DNA of 64,000 bases from Sisyra terminalis (taxonomy: Eukaryota; Arthropoda; Insecta; Neuroptera; Sisyridae), in assembly GCA_958496175.1 (NCBI GenBank), contig OY292278.1, positions 20,212,001 through 20,276,000 of the forward strand. Direction: 5' to 3'. Below the pieces are notes generated by a model that saw nothing but the letters and a program-made list of their open reading frames with translations, was not told the DNA's origin and searched no databases. Positions 39,211 through 49,443 of the stretch are shown here, in pieces. How positions within the stretch are numbered: position 1 is the stretch's first letter; every line of letters starts with the position of its first letter. The translations under genes and the position numbers were made by a program.

Positions 39211-39262
39211 AATTTTGTCGTATCACTTCTTATTTCTACAAAGAAAATCCAGAAGAACTTAC

Positions 39263-40685
39263 CGGCATTTCCCGCGTTTGTAATGGTGACCCAGAAGTCA
39301 ATGGTTTTTTCGGGTCCCAGTTCTTCGTAGTCCCACTTCTTTTTCACACGTACGGCTCCGTTTGGTTCGACCGTAACCCAGGCGTTTTCATCTCGAATTT
39401 TAAAGGTTTCCCGGTCGGTTTCCTTTTCCAGCTGGAACACGTTACGACCCTCGGTGTCACCATCAGCTTCGGTGAATTCAACTCTTTTTGTTGGTCGTAC
39501 AGCACGTGTGACTCGTCGTTTTCCACGATGTAATTCCCGTTCTTCCAACTCTTGTAAAGCTTCGTCAAGCTCTACAGGCTGTGGCGGAGCTTTCATTTCA
39601 AACAAAACTTGAGCGGGTTGTTTCGAGGTGCGACTTGGATTTCGTAGATCGTGAGCTTCTACTAAAAGCTCCACTTCGAGATCTTGTTCGAGGTTTTGAG
39701 GTGGGTCACCGGTTAAAAGCAATTCACCCGTTTGGGGAACAACTACAATCAAGTTACTGGGAACTGACAGTTTATATGCAACTTTATCACCGTCAGCATC
39801 AGATGCTTCAACCTTTCCAATCGCGGAAAATCGTTGCCACTGGTTCATTGTTGAGTTGTCTCCACTTAAGTCTTCAGAAGTTCCTACAACGAATCGATAG
39901 ACTTTTTCTGCAAAAACTGGACTGTGGTCGTTGTCATCGTCTACTAAAATAATTAGTTTGGCAATTGCTTTATTGATTCCAGTAATATCAGAGGCTTGTA
40001 AAGTAATGGTGTAGTTAGCAATCGATTCACGATCTAAAGATTTTTCTGTGACTAGGTAGACTCCTTCGTTTTTCTCATCCATTCGGATACTAGAAGCAAT
40101 ATTTCCTGTTAAACTGTTTTGTAGGGTAAAGGCATTGTCGTAGTTTCCATCAACTATTGAATAAATTATCGGAAGAGTATGTTTATCGAGAGTTGTTGCT
40201 TGCAACAATGACAAACCCTTAACTCTGGTATGACTCGGCATATTTTCTCGAACATGTCCCTTTAAATCATCCAAGTTGCCTCGAAAGCTCAGCATATTAC
40301 GTCGATCAAGCACAAATAGTTGCAAGTTATGAGCAGAAGTTAGATTTGGACTTTCTTCAACAACAATTAAATTAATCGGTTGGTTAATCAATGGACTTAA
40401 ATCAGACGTTGTCATCACCAGTCCATTCTCCAGAACCGTGAAGAACTCCGAGAAGCCAGTTTCGACTAATCGGAAATTGGGGATTAGCGATGTATTTGTG
40501 GTGAACTGTTTAACACTGTAGCCGGGATGGGTGTCATGAGGAATCACTGACAAACTATAACTTTCCGGGATCTCACTGTATACATTATTATTAAGTACAC
40601 TACAAGTCACAAAGGTAATGAAGAACGACAAAATGGCAATTAGCGTGGGTCCAAGTATGGACCGTTTCCAGTTTTCCGAAGCCAT
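39263..40685 (-). CDS. CadN: Cadherin-N (N-cadherin), first coding exon, partial gene
   Basis: This exon encodes residues 1-474 plus the first base of codon 475 of the neural classic cadherin, a calcium-dependent adhesion receptor of axons and synapses. It starts at ATG 40685 with a signal-peptide-like stretch (residues 9-29, hydrophobic). Cadherin-repeat features follow: DDDNDHSP near 249-256 and the calcium motif DADGD at 296-300. A basic cleavage-type site HRGKRR lies at 387-392. The last part, FTEADGDTEG (404-413) to KKKWDYEELGPEKTIDFW (448-465), is nearly identical in insect CadN and makes the identification firm. The exon ends at a strong donor, G|GTAAGT; reading past it adds about 39 spurious residues before a stop. 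The remaining exons lie beyond the window. Confidence 0.9.
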
Positions 40686-42300
40686 TGTATATCCTTTTCT
40701 TGCAAATCAAACACACGTATTTCTGTTTCTCATTTGATAATTTCTAAGTCGGCATTGCTGCAATTAAGAAATGCGATTGATTAGGGCTATTAGGAGTTAT
40801 CGAGTAATTGTGGGCGGTTTCGGGTGTAAAATCAAATGAATAGATCGTTTGTTGAGACAATTATGCGGAAGATTCAAACATATTCGTGAATGCCGCGAGA
40901 TATTTAGGCCTAGAATGCCTTGGTGGTATTTGTTAATGGAAGTCAAAAATATCTTGATCGAACCCTAACGAATCTATAAATCAAGTATGGGTTTTAAGAG
41001 GAATACGATTTTCACGTGGTTTTCCAACGCCGTCCATTTGTTTTGTACGATCGAAAATCTCACGAATTATTTTAGTAACACGATATCTAAAAATAAACTT
41101 TCTTGAAAAGCTGAAATTAAAGCGTGGCTTGGTTTGAATTGAAGTTATTAGTTGAAAATAATGAAAAAAAAAAATTATCGAATCGAAGCGATATTTTCCT
41201 GGAGTTCCAAGAAGTGGAACAATTTTCTTGGGGAATGTAGGAAATCGAGAAAATTCACGGCCGGTTGAATCAACTCGGTATTTTTAGATCGAAAACATGT
41301 ATTTTTACGTGGGCGATGAAAAGATAGTTTTCTAGGTCTGAAGTCCCGGCATTTTGAAACGGGAATCGGTTCGTTTATTTTTAATTTTTGATTGAATTTG
41401 GTGGCAAATGGGGTAATTTTCGATGGAAATAATAAGAGAATTTTCTGAGAATATTTTCCGTGTCGCTCTCGAATGTTTCGCTCTTACGACCGGACGGAAT
41501 ATCCTCAGAGTACAGCAGCGTAAAATCAATAACAACCCGAAAGAGCGAGTGAGACGGATGATGCACCCTTAACGTGAAGGGAAAGCGCGACAACAAACGT
41601 TTGTAATAAGCAAGCGCTATTTAATTCTTACAACCCCGAAAAGTACAAATCACAAATCGAATCGGTACGATCGAAATCAACGCGTTCAAATTTAGGAAAA
41701 CATGGGTCGCAAGTGGGAAAATTCAGGAAAATGTCACCAATCAAGTGGCAACGAATGGAAAACTCACTAGATTACTAATTTTCACGGTGGGTTTCATACA
41801 CAATTACACACAAATGTAAACACAAAATTCACACGTTCACCAATTGGGAAATAGAAAATTTTGATTTTTCCGGAAAATTGTAACACATTCACTCAATAAT
41901 TTTTTTTTCGTTATACTTTTCCAGTCTAAGTTCACATTCACGCAAAGCTTATAAAAAAAAATTTTCCGGGCGAACCGAAAATTTGTTGATACATCAAATG
42001 CATGCAACGGTTTATGTTGTTTTCAAATTCAAAATTCCATCATCGATACATACAACATCCGCAGCTCAGAACTGAATGTGACAAGACCGACGTCGGTTTC
42101 ATAGCGCGTACCTAAAAACCTATAGTACGACAGATTCCGACCGCTTCCGTAAATAAGCGAGCGACGCCGACACGTTAAAAGGCACCGACCTGACAAACCT
42201 GACGCACCCTCAACCCCTATAAAAAGTTCACCCCCACCCGAAACCAACCCCTAACTTAGGCGTCTCTTCACCCCGAATTACATAGGTTTCTATAGACAGC
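40686..42300 (-). promoter_or_regulatory. CadN: Putative CadN 5' UTR and promoter region
   Basis: The block upstream of the CadN start is richer in G+C and CpG than the intron, especially 41440-41600 and 42040-42310, and contains no repeat I recognise. Short ORFs on the minus strand are not conserved-looking. A spliced 5' UTR is possible, since a weak acceptor ttgcaag lies just upstream of the ATG on the minus strand. The transcription start could not be placed. Confidence 0.4.
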
Positions 42301-42734
42301 ACAGCCATTAGTAGCGCCGCTTCGCTTGCGCGATAAACTTTTTCAAATGTTATCAAACATTAGATAAGCATTCCATTCACAACAATGAAACATTAGTATT
42401 AGCACCTACTGCAACAATGAAAAAGTATATGGATAATTCTCAGGAAATATCGAAATTCTTGTCCTTTAAATTTTGACAAAAATTTAAGCTACCTAAGATG
42501 GTATTTTTTTCCTCTGAAAAGAACATTACTTGGGTTAATGGTGTTGGTTATAATTTTTGAACCATATAAATATCTCTATAGAATAATAAGTAAATAGTAC
42601 CGTGAAAATTATTCCCTCAATATGTCCCAAACTTAAGATTAGCACATTTCTAACCTTCTAAATCAAAAAATTTTCAAAAAAATTATTGGCGAAGTTGACT
42701 AATCGATTAAAAACACAATAGATTTTCAAAAATC

Positions 42735-42959
42735 GGCTCATGTGTACTTTAGCACACCTACAATCTGGCAATGTTGCATTTTCAACTTTGTTTTTAATTT
42801 AATTCGCGATATTTTTGTTAATTCAATTCTAACATAGTATAATTCTCTCTCTTGTGGCTAAATTTTCATTATGGACCGATTTAATCGCGAATTAAATTAA
42901 AAACAAAGTCGAAAATGCAACATTGCCAGATTGTGGGTGTGCTAAAATACACATGAGCC
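42735..42959. mobile_element. Palindromic MITE, 225 bp, perfect 8-bp target duplication
   Basis: Both ends read GGCTCATGTGTA inward and continue as ~76-bp inverted repeats including ccagattgtgggtgtgc on the right arm. Flanks are identical 8-mers CAAAAATC (42727-42734 and 42960-42967). No ORF. An 8-bp duplication fits hAT-like or P-like transposases, but the GGCTCA ends do not identify the family. Confidence 0.85.
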
Positions 42960-43449
42960 CAAAAATCTTTTAAGTTTAGAATGAAAAATAAAGAACACAT
43001 TTTCAAATATATTTTTTATATATGTGTCATAAATGAAAATCATCCCTCACACCTTTACTAACAGTCGATATATGAACGCATCAGTAATCATTCATGAAAA
43101 CTCTCATCGATTTTTGATAGTTTGCAGTACTATCAATTATTTCACATATTATGTCATTTTACACGTGTTAAATATAAATCCCAAAATAAAAATTATGAAA
43201 ATTTTGGTATAACCTTGGATAAGAAACGTCGAAATTTTCAGAACTGAAGAGAATTAATTCGAATGGTATCGATATTATTCCTGTACGTACTATTCATTCG
43301 AATGCAATTTGTACGTAAATTTTGACATTTGCCAGAAATGAAGAAGCGACGGTTATATTCAAATATGTATTTATATTGTTATATGTAAATAAGAAGAAAA
43401 TTCAGGTTGTTTAAGATCTTTTTTTTTTTATTTAATATTTTATTATTTC

Positions 43450-43495
43450 AAAAAGCAACGTTTCGTTACGTAATCGTAACTTCCTCAGGCTTCTT
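43450..43495 (-). ncRNA. Hammerhead ribozyme-like motif, left arm
   Basis: Minus strand: stem I AAGAAGC pairs with GCUUUUU (seven pairs, one G-U). The core CUGAGGA differs only at the variable position 7. Then come an extra A, stem II GUUACG/CGUAAC, GAA, ACGU and U17. With the copy at 6968 this is the best-preserved motif. Confidence 0.6.
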
Positions 43496-43522
43496 GATTT
43501 ACAAAATTAAATATTTTTTAGG

Positions 43523-43567
43523 AAGTTACTGAGGAAGTTACGATTACTTAACGAAACATTGCTTTTT
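43523..43567 (+). ncRNA. Hammerhead-like motif, right arm, decayed
   Basis: CUGAGGA (43529-43535), extra A, stem II GUUACG against CUUAAC with one mismatch, GAA, then ACAU in place of the palindromic ACGU. Stem I no longer pairs. It is the inverted partner of the motif at 43450-43495 and has decayed further. Confidence 0.45.
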
Positions 43568-43692
43568 GAAATAATAAAATATTAAATAAAATAAAAAATA
43601 TCTTAAACAACTTGAATTTTCTTCTTATTTAAAAAAAAAATAAAAGCTGAGATCTGATTTTTATCATCTGTTATATGTAAAATTAAATTTTC

Positions 43693-43917
43693 GGCTCAAG
43701 TCTATTTTAGCACACCCACAATCTAGCGACATTGCATTTTCGACCTTATTTTTAATTTAATTCGCGATATTTTTGTTAATTCAATTCTATTATGGCATAA
43801 TTTTCTCTTTTGTGGCTAAATTTTTATTATGAACCTATTTAATCGCGAATTAAATTAAAAACAAAGTCGAAAATGCAGCGTTGCCAGATTGTGGGTGTGC
43901 TAAAATGGACTTGAACC
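43693..43917. mobile_element. Palindromic MITE, second full copy
   Basis: The same 225-bp element as at 42735-42959, in the same orientation. Ends are GGCTCAAGTC and, read inverted, GGTTCAAGTC. Flanks are identical 8-mers AAATTTTC (43685-43692 and 43918-43925). It inserted into repeat A after the hammerhead dimer's neighbourhood existed. Confidence 0.85.
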
Positions 43918-45394
43918 AAATTTTCTATTGGACTGCTTAATTTTTATGTTCTGTTATATATATTTGATAATACATATTTGAAAATAACCGTCGCTTCTTC
44001 ATTTCTGGCATATGTCAAAATTTACGTACAAATTGCATTCGAGGAAAAATACGTACAGGAATAATTACGAAACCATTCGAAACAATTCTCAAATTTTGAC
44101 GTTCCTGATCCAAGCTTATACCAAAATTTTTTCAACATTACATTTTCAGTCGTCATTCCCTCACATTGAAAAAAATAGAGGTACCTATTTACTATATCTT
44201 AATAATAATTGCACAGTAAAGTAGATTGTCAAGGAAAGTAAACATACACAAAAATTCAGATGTAACAAAAGTTTATACACCATGATTTTATTTATAGTAG
44301 AAACGAGGGAATGACGATATATGAGTTAATAGCTTTTAAATAAGTCGAACTTAACTTTTTTTTATTTCTTTGCTTATTAAATCCATAAATTCACCGTTTT
44401 TTCCTGTTTAAAAATGAGAACTTCATTCATATTGACATTAGTGAAAATTATTGCTATACGTACAATGCTGAGGTACAAGTAGTTTATTTTGACGGTGCAG
44501 GACAACAAATAACATTTTATAGAGGAGTATTTGTGTAGGTAATAATAATACTGTTAGGACCCAAACTTTTTGTTCTCCATTAAACAATAGCAGATACGAT
44601 TCAGTAACGGTGTGGCCTATAAAAACCATTCCCCCCCTTTCATAATTATAAATCATCCTTATAACTTATAATTCGTCTAAAATAAGTTTTTTATGGGGAC
44701 GACTATATTGGTAAAATCTAGTTACACAAATATTACAAAATTTACCAAAAAAAAAGTATAATTTTTAAAAATATTTTCTTTTAAATGTTTTTCTACCTAA
44801 TTTCAGAATTTGGAAAGAATCACCCATTTACTCATTATGCTTTTAAACTTTATACTTTCGATTTCATAATATTAATTCAAAAACTGAAATTCAAATGTGA
44901 AGGTCGACTTTTCTTTTCGTGAAATAAAAAACATTTTTTTCGGGTACGTTAAGTATTTTTATTGATATTTTTTGGATCAAATATATAAATTCATCTGTAT
45001 CAAAAATTATTACTGGAACTCTTAAGACTAACTAAAAATAATCCCTAATCTACATCTCTATAGTATGAGCTTAGACGTATTAAATGTGGGACCTTAGTTA
45101 ACCTCCATTATTGTCGGTAGCATTAGTAATATTTGGTCCACTAATAGTCAAATATTTAACTTCCAAGCCATTCAAGGCTTTAACTTCGAAAAAAATTATA
45201 AATCGAATTAAAATGCAGTTTTTCTTGTTGGTCACTAAAAGTACTTATAATTTTTTTTTACTATTTCTTGTTCTATACAAATCGGTTCATGCATTTGTGT
45301 AGGCAAAAAATGCATATTTCGAAATGACAAATGAAATTTCTATTTTTGCTGTTATAAGCACAAAATGGGCTAAATTTCTTGCACAAAAATTTTT

Positions 45395-46000
45395 AATATC
45401 GCTAATCACGAATATTATGAATGAGTCCATTAAGTTGATTCGTGCTCCTGGAGATTCAGGAACCTTATCCCCAAGAGCTTATAACTCGTTTCAAATAAAA
45501 CTCTCATAAACTTCAACAGGTAAGATTTGCGGATCTTCAAGTGAATGGACTAATTTAATAGATCCAATATTCGTGATTACCGCCCTCCCCCAAAACCCTC
45601 GAATAAACTCCTAATCAATTTTTATATTTTCCAGCGAAAATTAAGATTTCTATTGTAACTTAAAAATATATATTTTTGGGCTGCACAAATGCAACCTTGT
45701 TTTTCGAGCTTTGCTGATCACGAATATTGAGTTTAATAAGTTTTCCATGCATCTGAAGGTTTAGGAACCTCATTCCTTGGAGATAAAAACTCATTTCAAA
45801 TAAAACTCTCATAAACTTCAACAGATGAGGATTTGTGGATCTTCAAATGCATGGATCAACTTAATAGACCCAATACTCGAGATTAACGCCCTTAAAAACC
45901 CTCGAGTCATTTTGTGCATTTTCTAGTAAAATTGAAGATGTCTATTATCACCTCAAAATACCTTTGTATTTTTAGGCTGCACAATTGAGCAATAGCCTTT
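45395..46000. repeat. Two-unit tandem repeat, ~305-bp period
   Basis: Unit 1 (about 45405-45705) and unit 2 (about 45715-46000) share gatcacgaatatt-like starts, taaaactctcataaacttca (45496 and 45801), ggatcttcaa and ttaggctgcacaa-like ends. The distance between shared blocks is 305 bp. A less similar third unit may precede them from about 45215. No reading frame spans the units. Confidence 0.65.
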
Positions 46001-46657
46001 TTTTTAAACTTGTTTGTCTATACTTTTAAAAGAAGTATATTAAATTTATAAAAACTCAAAAATTTATGAAAAAAATTCCTCCCGATTTTTCTCTATGTCG
46101 TATTATCAAAATCCCTGTTCCATGGCAAACGTCTTTTACAAGTGGTTTAATTCTTAATGACCAAAAATCAGTTATGTATAGAAATGAAAGAATTATCTTA
46201 AATCGTACCACAAAATATACCTTTAACCCAAAGAGTGGATCAAAAATACTAAACTATTTAATTAAGTTGTAAGTCAATATATATGTTTAAAGTTTCTTTT
46301 GGTTGATTATATTTCGTAAAATTGATTGCTTTATATTTTATTCACTTATTATTAATATAAACTGTTCAAAAGTCAGTGAAACAAATGATTTGAGGAGTAA
46401 TTATATATAATAATATGGTCTTCTAAATGAAAATATTGTTCAAAGTGGATAGAAGCAACTCCAATTCCACTCTCAAGCTACTAAAAGATCGTTTTCGATA
46501 TCAAAAAATCAATGTAAGGGATGGTTTCTCCCGTCACTTTCCTACTAATTAAAGTCCTCTGGGTAACTGTTGAAACGGCTTTTAGATTCAAAGAATAAAC
46601 CTTTGGAAATAATAAAGCAAATATTCATTAATTTTAGCAAAAAATGTTATCCTAAAA

Positions 46658-46919
46658 TATGGGTTTCCAAACTTTTTAACCATCGTCCCCATTATAGTTT
46701 TTCAATTCTCACATCGATTCCCATAAAAGTAATTTTCTGTTAATTAAAATCAATTATATTAAGTCTATTATAGAAACATTCAAAAAGTTTACATATGCGG
46801 CTAGGTATATATTATTTGCGTATTAAGAACTGTTTTTTTTTCGACCCTCTAGATCAAATCGACGCCTTATAATACTAAATCGACCCAAATGCTTTTATCA
46901 CCCACTTTGGCAACCCCTG
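46658..46919. mobile_element. hAT-like MITE, aged
   Basis: The right end read inward is CAGGGGTTGCCAAAGT and the left end is TATGGGTTTCCAAACT, hAT-type termini with mutations on the left. Flanking 8-mers TCCTAAAA and GTTTAAAA match at 5 of 8 positions. 262 bp, no ORF. Confidence 0.6.
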
Positions 46920-47871
46920 GTTTAAAAGACCAAGTACGGTTTTTATAAATAGAATAATTTTCCTGTTTTCACCATAAGGTAATAATGGGAAAAGTTTTTT
47001 GACTTTGAGGATAATTCATAGGGAAACTAATCGCCTTGATCGCCAAAAAATGACCAATTTTAAGGGGTATTGGTTCCTTATAAGGCTGATTTGATTCAAC
47101 GGGATTCGAAAAAGAGGGCCTGTATTTGTATTCATACAAAAAAGTTTTATCCAGTGACTCCACTTCTAAGCGTCAAAAGGAATATCATTCTATTTTAAGA
47201 TCTTAAACATCTTAAACTTATATTATCTTAATGTTTTTGCATTTTAAGTGCGTGTAGGCAACTTACATATACACTAATGTAAAGAGTGTTCCGAACTCGT
47301 CTTGAGTGCAACTATCTTCCATTTTATGGTAAATATGGTAAAAATAATAATGTTTTAGAACATTTAGCCATTCTTATTTATTATTCCATGTTCTTTTTTT
47401 TTTACTTTGATTTATGATTTCTCTATGGGGATCTTAATGCTTCAATTATTTTGATTGATTTGTTATGTGAAAGTAAATTATTTCCCTGTTATTATTGATT
47501 TTATTTTACATACCTTTTTATTACGAACTTTTTAATTTGAATATTGTTAGCTGGTTATTGATTGTATAGTAGTATAGTGAGGAAATAAACAGAGTTTACA
47601 AAACCATACAATGCTCTATTTTACTATAATTTTCTTGTTGTTTTTATTAAATGAAAATTGATGTTAATTTATTATAAGAGGATTGAATTTCTTTTTACTA
47701 AAATGAATGATTATTTCTAATGTTTAATTTATTTCTACTGACTTCATCCCTTTTAAAAAGTTGGTAACATTTTGTTTACATCTAAATTCTAAGGTGATAG
47801 CTGGTAGTCGAGGATTGTTTTCGGGGTGGATTTCAGTTGATTTGTAATAGTTATTTACAAAATCTAAAGTA

Positions 47872-48277
47872 ATGCACCGCAAAAAGAAAACAGAGGAACC
47901 AATACCAAAGGACCATGTCCTCCCCCCAGAGTTCCGAAACGAATTATGGCGTTACGATGTTAGCACTCATCCTAGCTATACTAAATTAGTCATTCCTTAG
48001 TAAGTACCTACGCAATGCAAATCAAACTTCTTTTTTATATAATTAAATCGTTTTCAGCTACGTTATATGTCGCGAAAGGTACAATAAAGCGGAAAGAGAT
48101 TATCGAAAAATATTAATCAATGAGCTTTTAATGCATGAAAGCTTGCAAAGTAATGCTTTGGATGGAATGCGTTTACATCGTGAATTTGCCAAAAGTATAT
48201 TGGAAATTGATAAGACTAAATTAATACGTCTCACTCCAAAACAACAAACCCGATTAACAAAGATATTGAATTCATAA
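47872..48277 (+). CDS. Conserved-looking small protein of unknown function, two exons
   Basis: Exon 1 is 47872-47999 and exon 2 is 48058-48277. The 58-bp intron has a GTAAGT donor and TTTTCAG acceptor and interrupts a tyrosine codon. The product has 115 residues and is basic at the start (MHRKKK). It has a PPEFRNELWRYD segment near residues 18-29 and a charged, probably helical stretch from about 45 to 105 (CRERYNKAERDYRKILINEL and on). There is no signal peptide or membrane segment. An AATAAA signal lies at 48303-48308. I do not recognise the family. Its stop is only 114 bp before the next gene's start, so shared regulation, and perhaps a related ciliary or sperm role, is a guess from position. 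Confidence 0.75.
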
Positions 48278-48391
48278 TATTATAAGCTTTTAATAATTAA
48301 TTAATAAAGAAATCGATGAAACAAAAACCTGTTATTTGTTTTCAATTTTTATTTATTATGTTCATTAATTCGAGACTGAAATTCGGAAAAA

Positions 48392-49443
48392 ATGTTCAAA
48401 AATACATACCAAAGTGGTTTCCTTTCTATTATGTATAGCGTTGGGGCACATCCGTTGGCCATTTGGGAAAAAACGGCAAGTTGTACTTTTGTAACATATA
48501 AAAATTATAAAATATAAAAATCAAAATTTGACAGGTAAAAAATGGTCATATTCGACGGATAACGGATGAAGATGTGAGATCATTAGTGATTGAACTAATG
48601 GGAACTAATGTAGCCACCACCTATATATCTGCACCCTTAAATCCACGCCAAACCCTGGGAATACGTCTCCCATTTTTAGTGATGATTGTGAAAAATATGA
48701 AGAAATATTTTACCTTTGAAATACAAATTTTAGACGACAAAGATATGCATCGTCGCTTTCGAGTATCAAATTTCCAATCTACAACCCGTGTACGTCCGTT
48801 TTGTACGACAATGCCAATAGGTTTGAGTCCGGGCTGGAACCAGATTCAGTTTAATTTATCGGATTTCACGAAACGAGCTTATGGTTAAAAAAACAACCTA
48901 CTTTTTTTCGTCTACTAATCCAATTCTGTTACAGGAACCAACTATTTAGAAACCAGTCGCGTACAAATTCATGCAAATGTTCGCATCCGTCGAATTTATT
49001 TCTCAGACCGTCTTTACACTGAAGACGAAATGCCTCAAGAATTCAAACTTTACTTACCTCTCAGTGCAAGTCGCATGCGAAGAAAGTCTGAATATAAACC
49101 GAGTAAACCGTTTAAAGAGGTTCAAAGTCGAGATGCTCCAGTCGAGAAATACGATCCAGACGCGGCTGAAGTAGCGGAAGCGTCAGCTCCTCCAGCTTCT
49201 GCAACTCCAGAATCAGCTGAGCCTGCACCATCCGAAGTTCCTGAAGCTGAATTACCAGCCGAGGAAATGCCGGCTGAAAGTGAAGTGGAAGAAGAGGGAG
49301 GTGAAGCAGGAGAAGCAGGAGAACCGCCAGAGTCAGAAGCGTCTATGGAACCTAGTGAACCTCCTTCAGAAGCTCCCGAAACAACTGAAGTAACTGAAGC
49401 AACTGAAGAAGTCCCACCAGCTGCTGAAGCTGAAGAAGCTTAA
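48392..49443 (+). CDS. CFAP20/Bug22-family ciliary protein with acidic C-terminal tail
   Basis: Exons are 48392-48475, 48535-48883 and 48935-49443; the product has 313 residues. Residues 1-188 match CFAP20/Bug22, a protein of axonemal doublet microtubules needed for normal ciliary and sperm-flagellar motility. Diagnostic segments are [16 protein letters not shown] at the start, [13 protein letters not shown] near 71-83, [27 protein letters not shown], and [15 protein letters not shown] near 164-178. The family is usually about 190-200 residues; here about 125 extra residues follow, rich in Glu, Ala and Pro. Intron 1 has a GC donor (GCAAGT) rather than GT, needed to keep the conserved reading ...WEKT-VKNGHI. 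A variant poly(A) signal ATTAAA is at 49493. Divergence from canonical Bug22 suggests a paralogue. Confidence 0.9.
48476..48534 (+). other. GC-AG intron in the CFAP20-family gene
   Basis: This 59-bp phase-0 intron begins GCAAGT and ends TTTGACAG. The adjoining exons join to give the conserved family sequence [15 protein letters not shown]. The nearest GT, five bases downstream, would break the frame of that block, so the GC donor is well supported. Confidence 0.8.

Larger units (their letters stand above)
1..39262 (-). other. CadN: Part of the large first coding intron of Cadherin-N
   Basis: Everything downstream of the CadN donor at 39262 (minus strand) down to the window edge appears to be one intron. 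I looked for later CadN exons (extracellular cadherin repeats with DxNDN motifs, laminin-G, transmembrane) on the minus strand and found none, so the next exon lies outside. The sequence is about 70% A+T. It holds the repeats listed separately and G+C-richer patches near 9.25-9.42, 13.37-13.6, 14.4-14.6, 23.0-23.2 and 32.1-32.3 kb. The ORFs inside it are short, overlap on both strands and show no recognisable domain. Long first introns are usual for insect CadN. A small unrelated nested gene cannot be excluded. Confidence 0.75.
43390..43669. mobile_element. Inverted-dimer hammerhead element, 12-bp target duplication
   Basis: This 280-bp copy of the family at 28123-28400 sits inside repeat A. 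Flanks GTTATATGTAAA are identical at 43378-43389 and 43670-43681, a 12-bp duplication. It ends with ctgagatctgatttttatca. Each arm carries a hammerhead-like motif (43450-43495 minus, 43523-43567 plus). Confidence 0.75.
43213..44140. repeat. Repeat A in inverted arms, with two nested insertions
   Basis: Arms at 43213-43389 and 43970-44140 are inverted copies of repeat A (see 3984-4206) and share cctgtacgta, tgcaatttgtacgtaaattt and gaagaagcgacggtta. Between them lie a hammerhead-bearing dimer (43390-43669) and a MITE (43693-43917), each with its own target duplication. Removing both leaves a palindromic element of about 420 bp. Confidence 0.7.
44141..47871. other. AT-rich intergenic stretch
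   Basis: Apart from the tandem repeat at 45.4-46.0 kb and the hAT-like element at 46658-46919, I see no gene, RNA or recognisable repeat here. ORFs of 60-72 codons occur on both strands without conserved features. Confidence 0.5.

Noticed and set aside
39141..39262. C-terminal extension of the CadN open frame past the donor
   Set aside because: A strong GTAAGT donor at the point where conserved CadN sequence stops shows this is intron read-through.
44012..44224. 70-codon plus-strand ORF
   Set aside because: Lies inside the right arm of repeat A and is a by-product of it.
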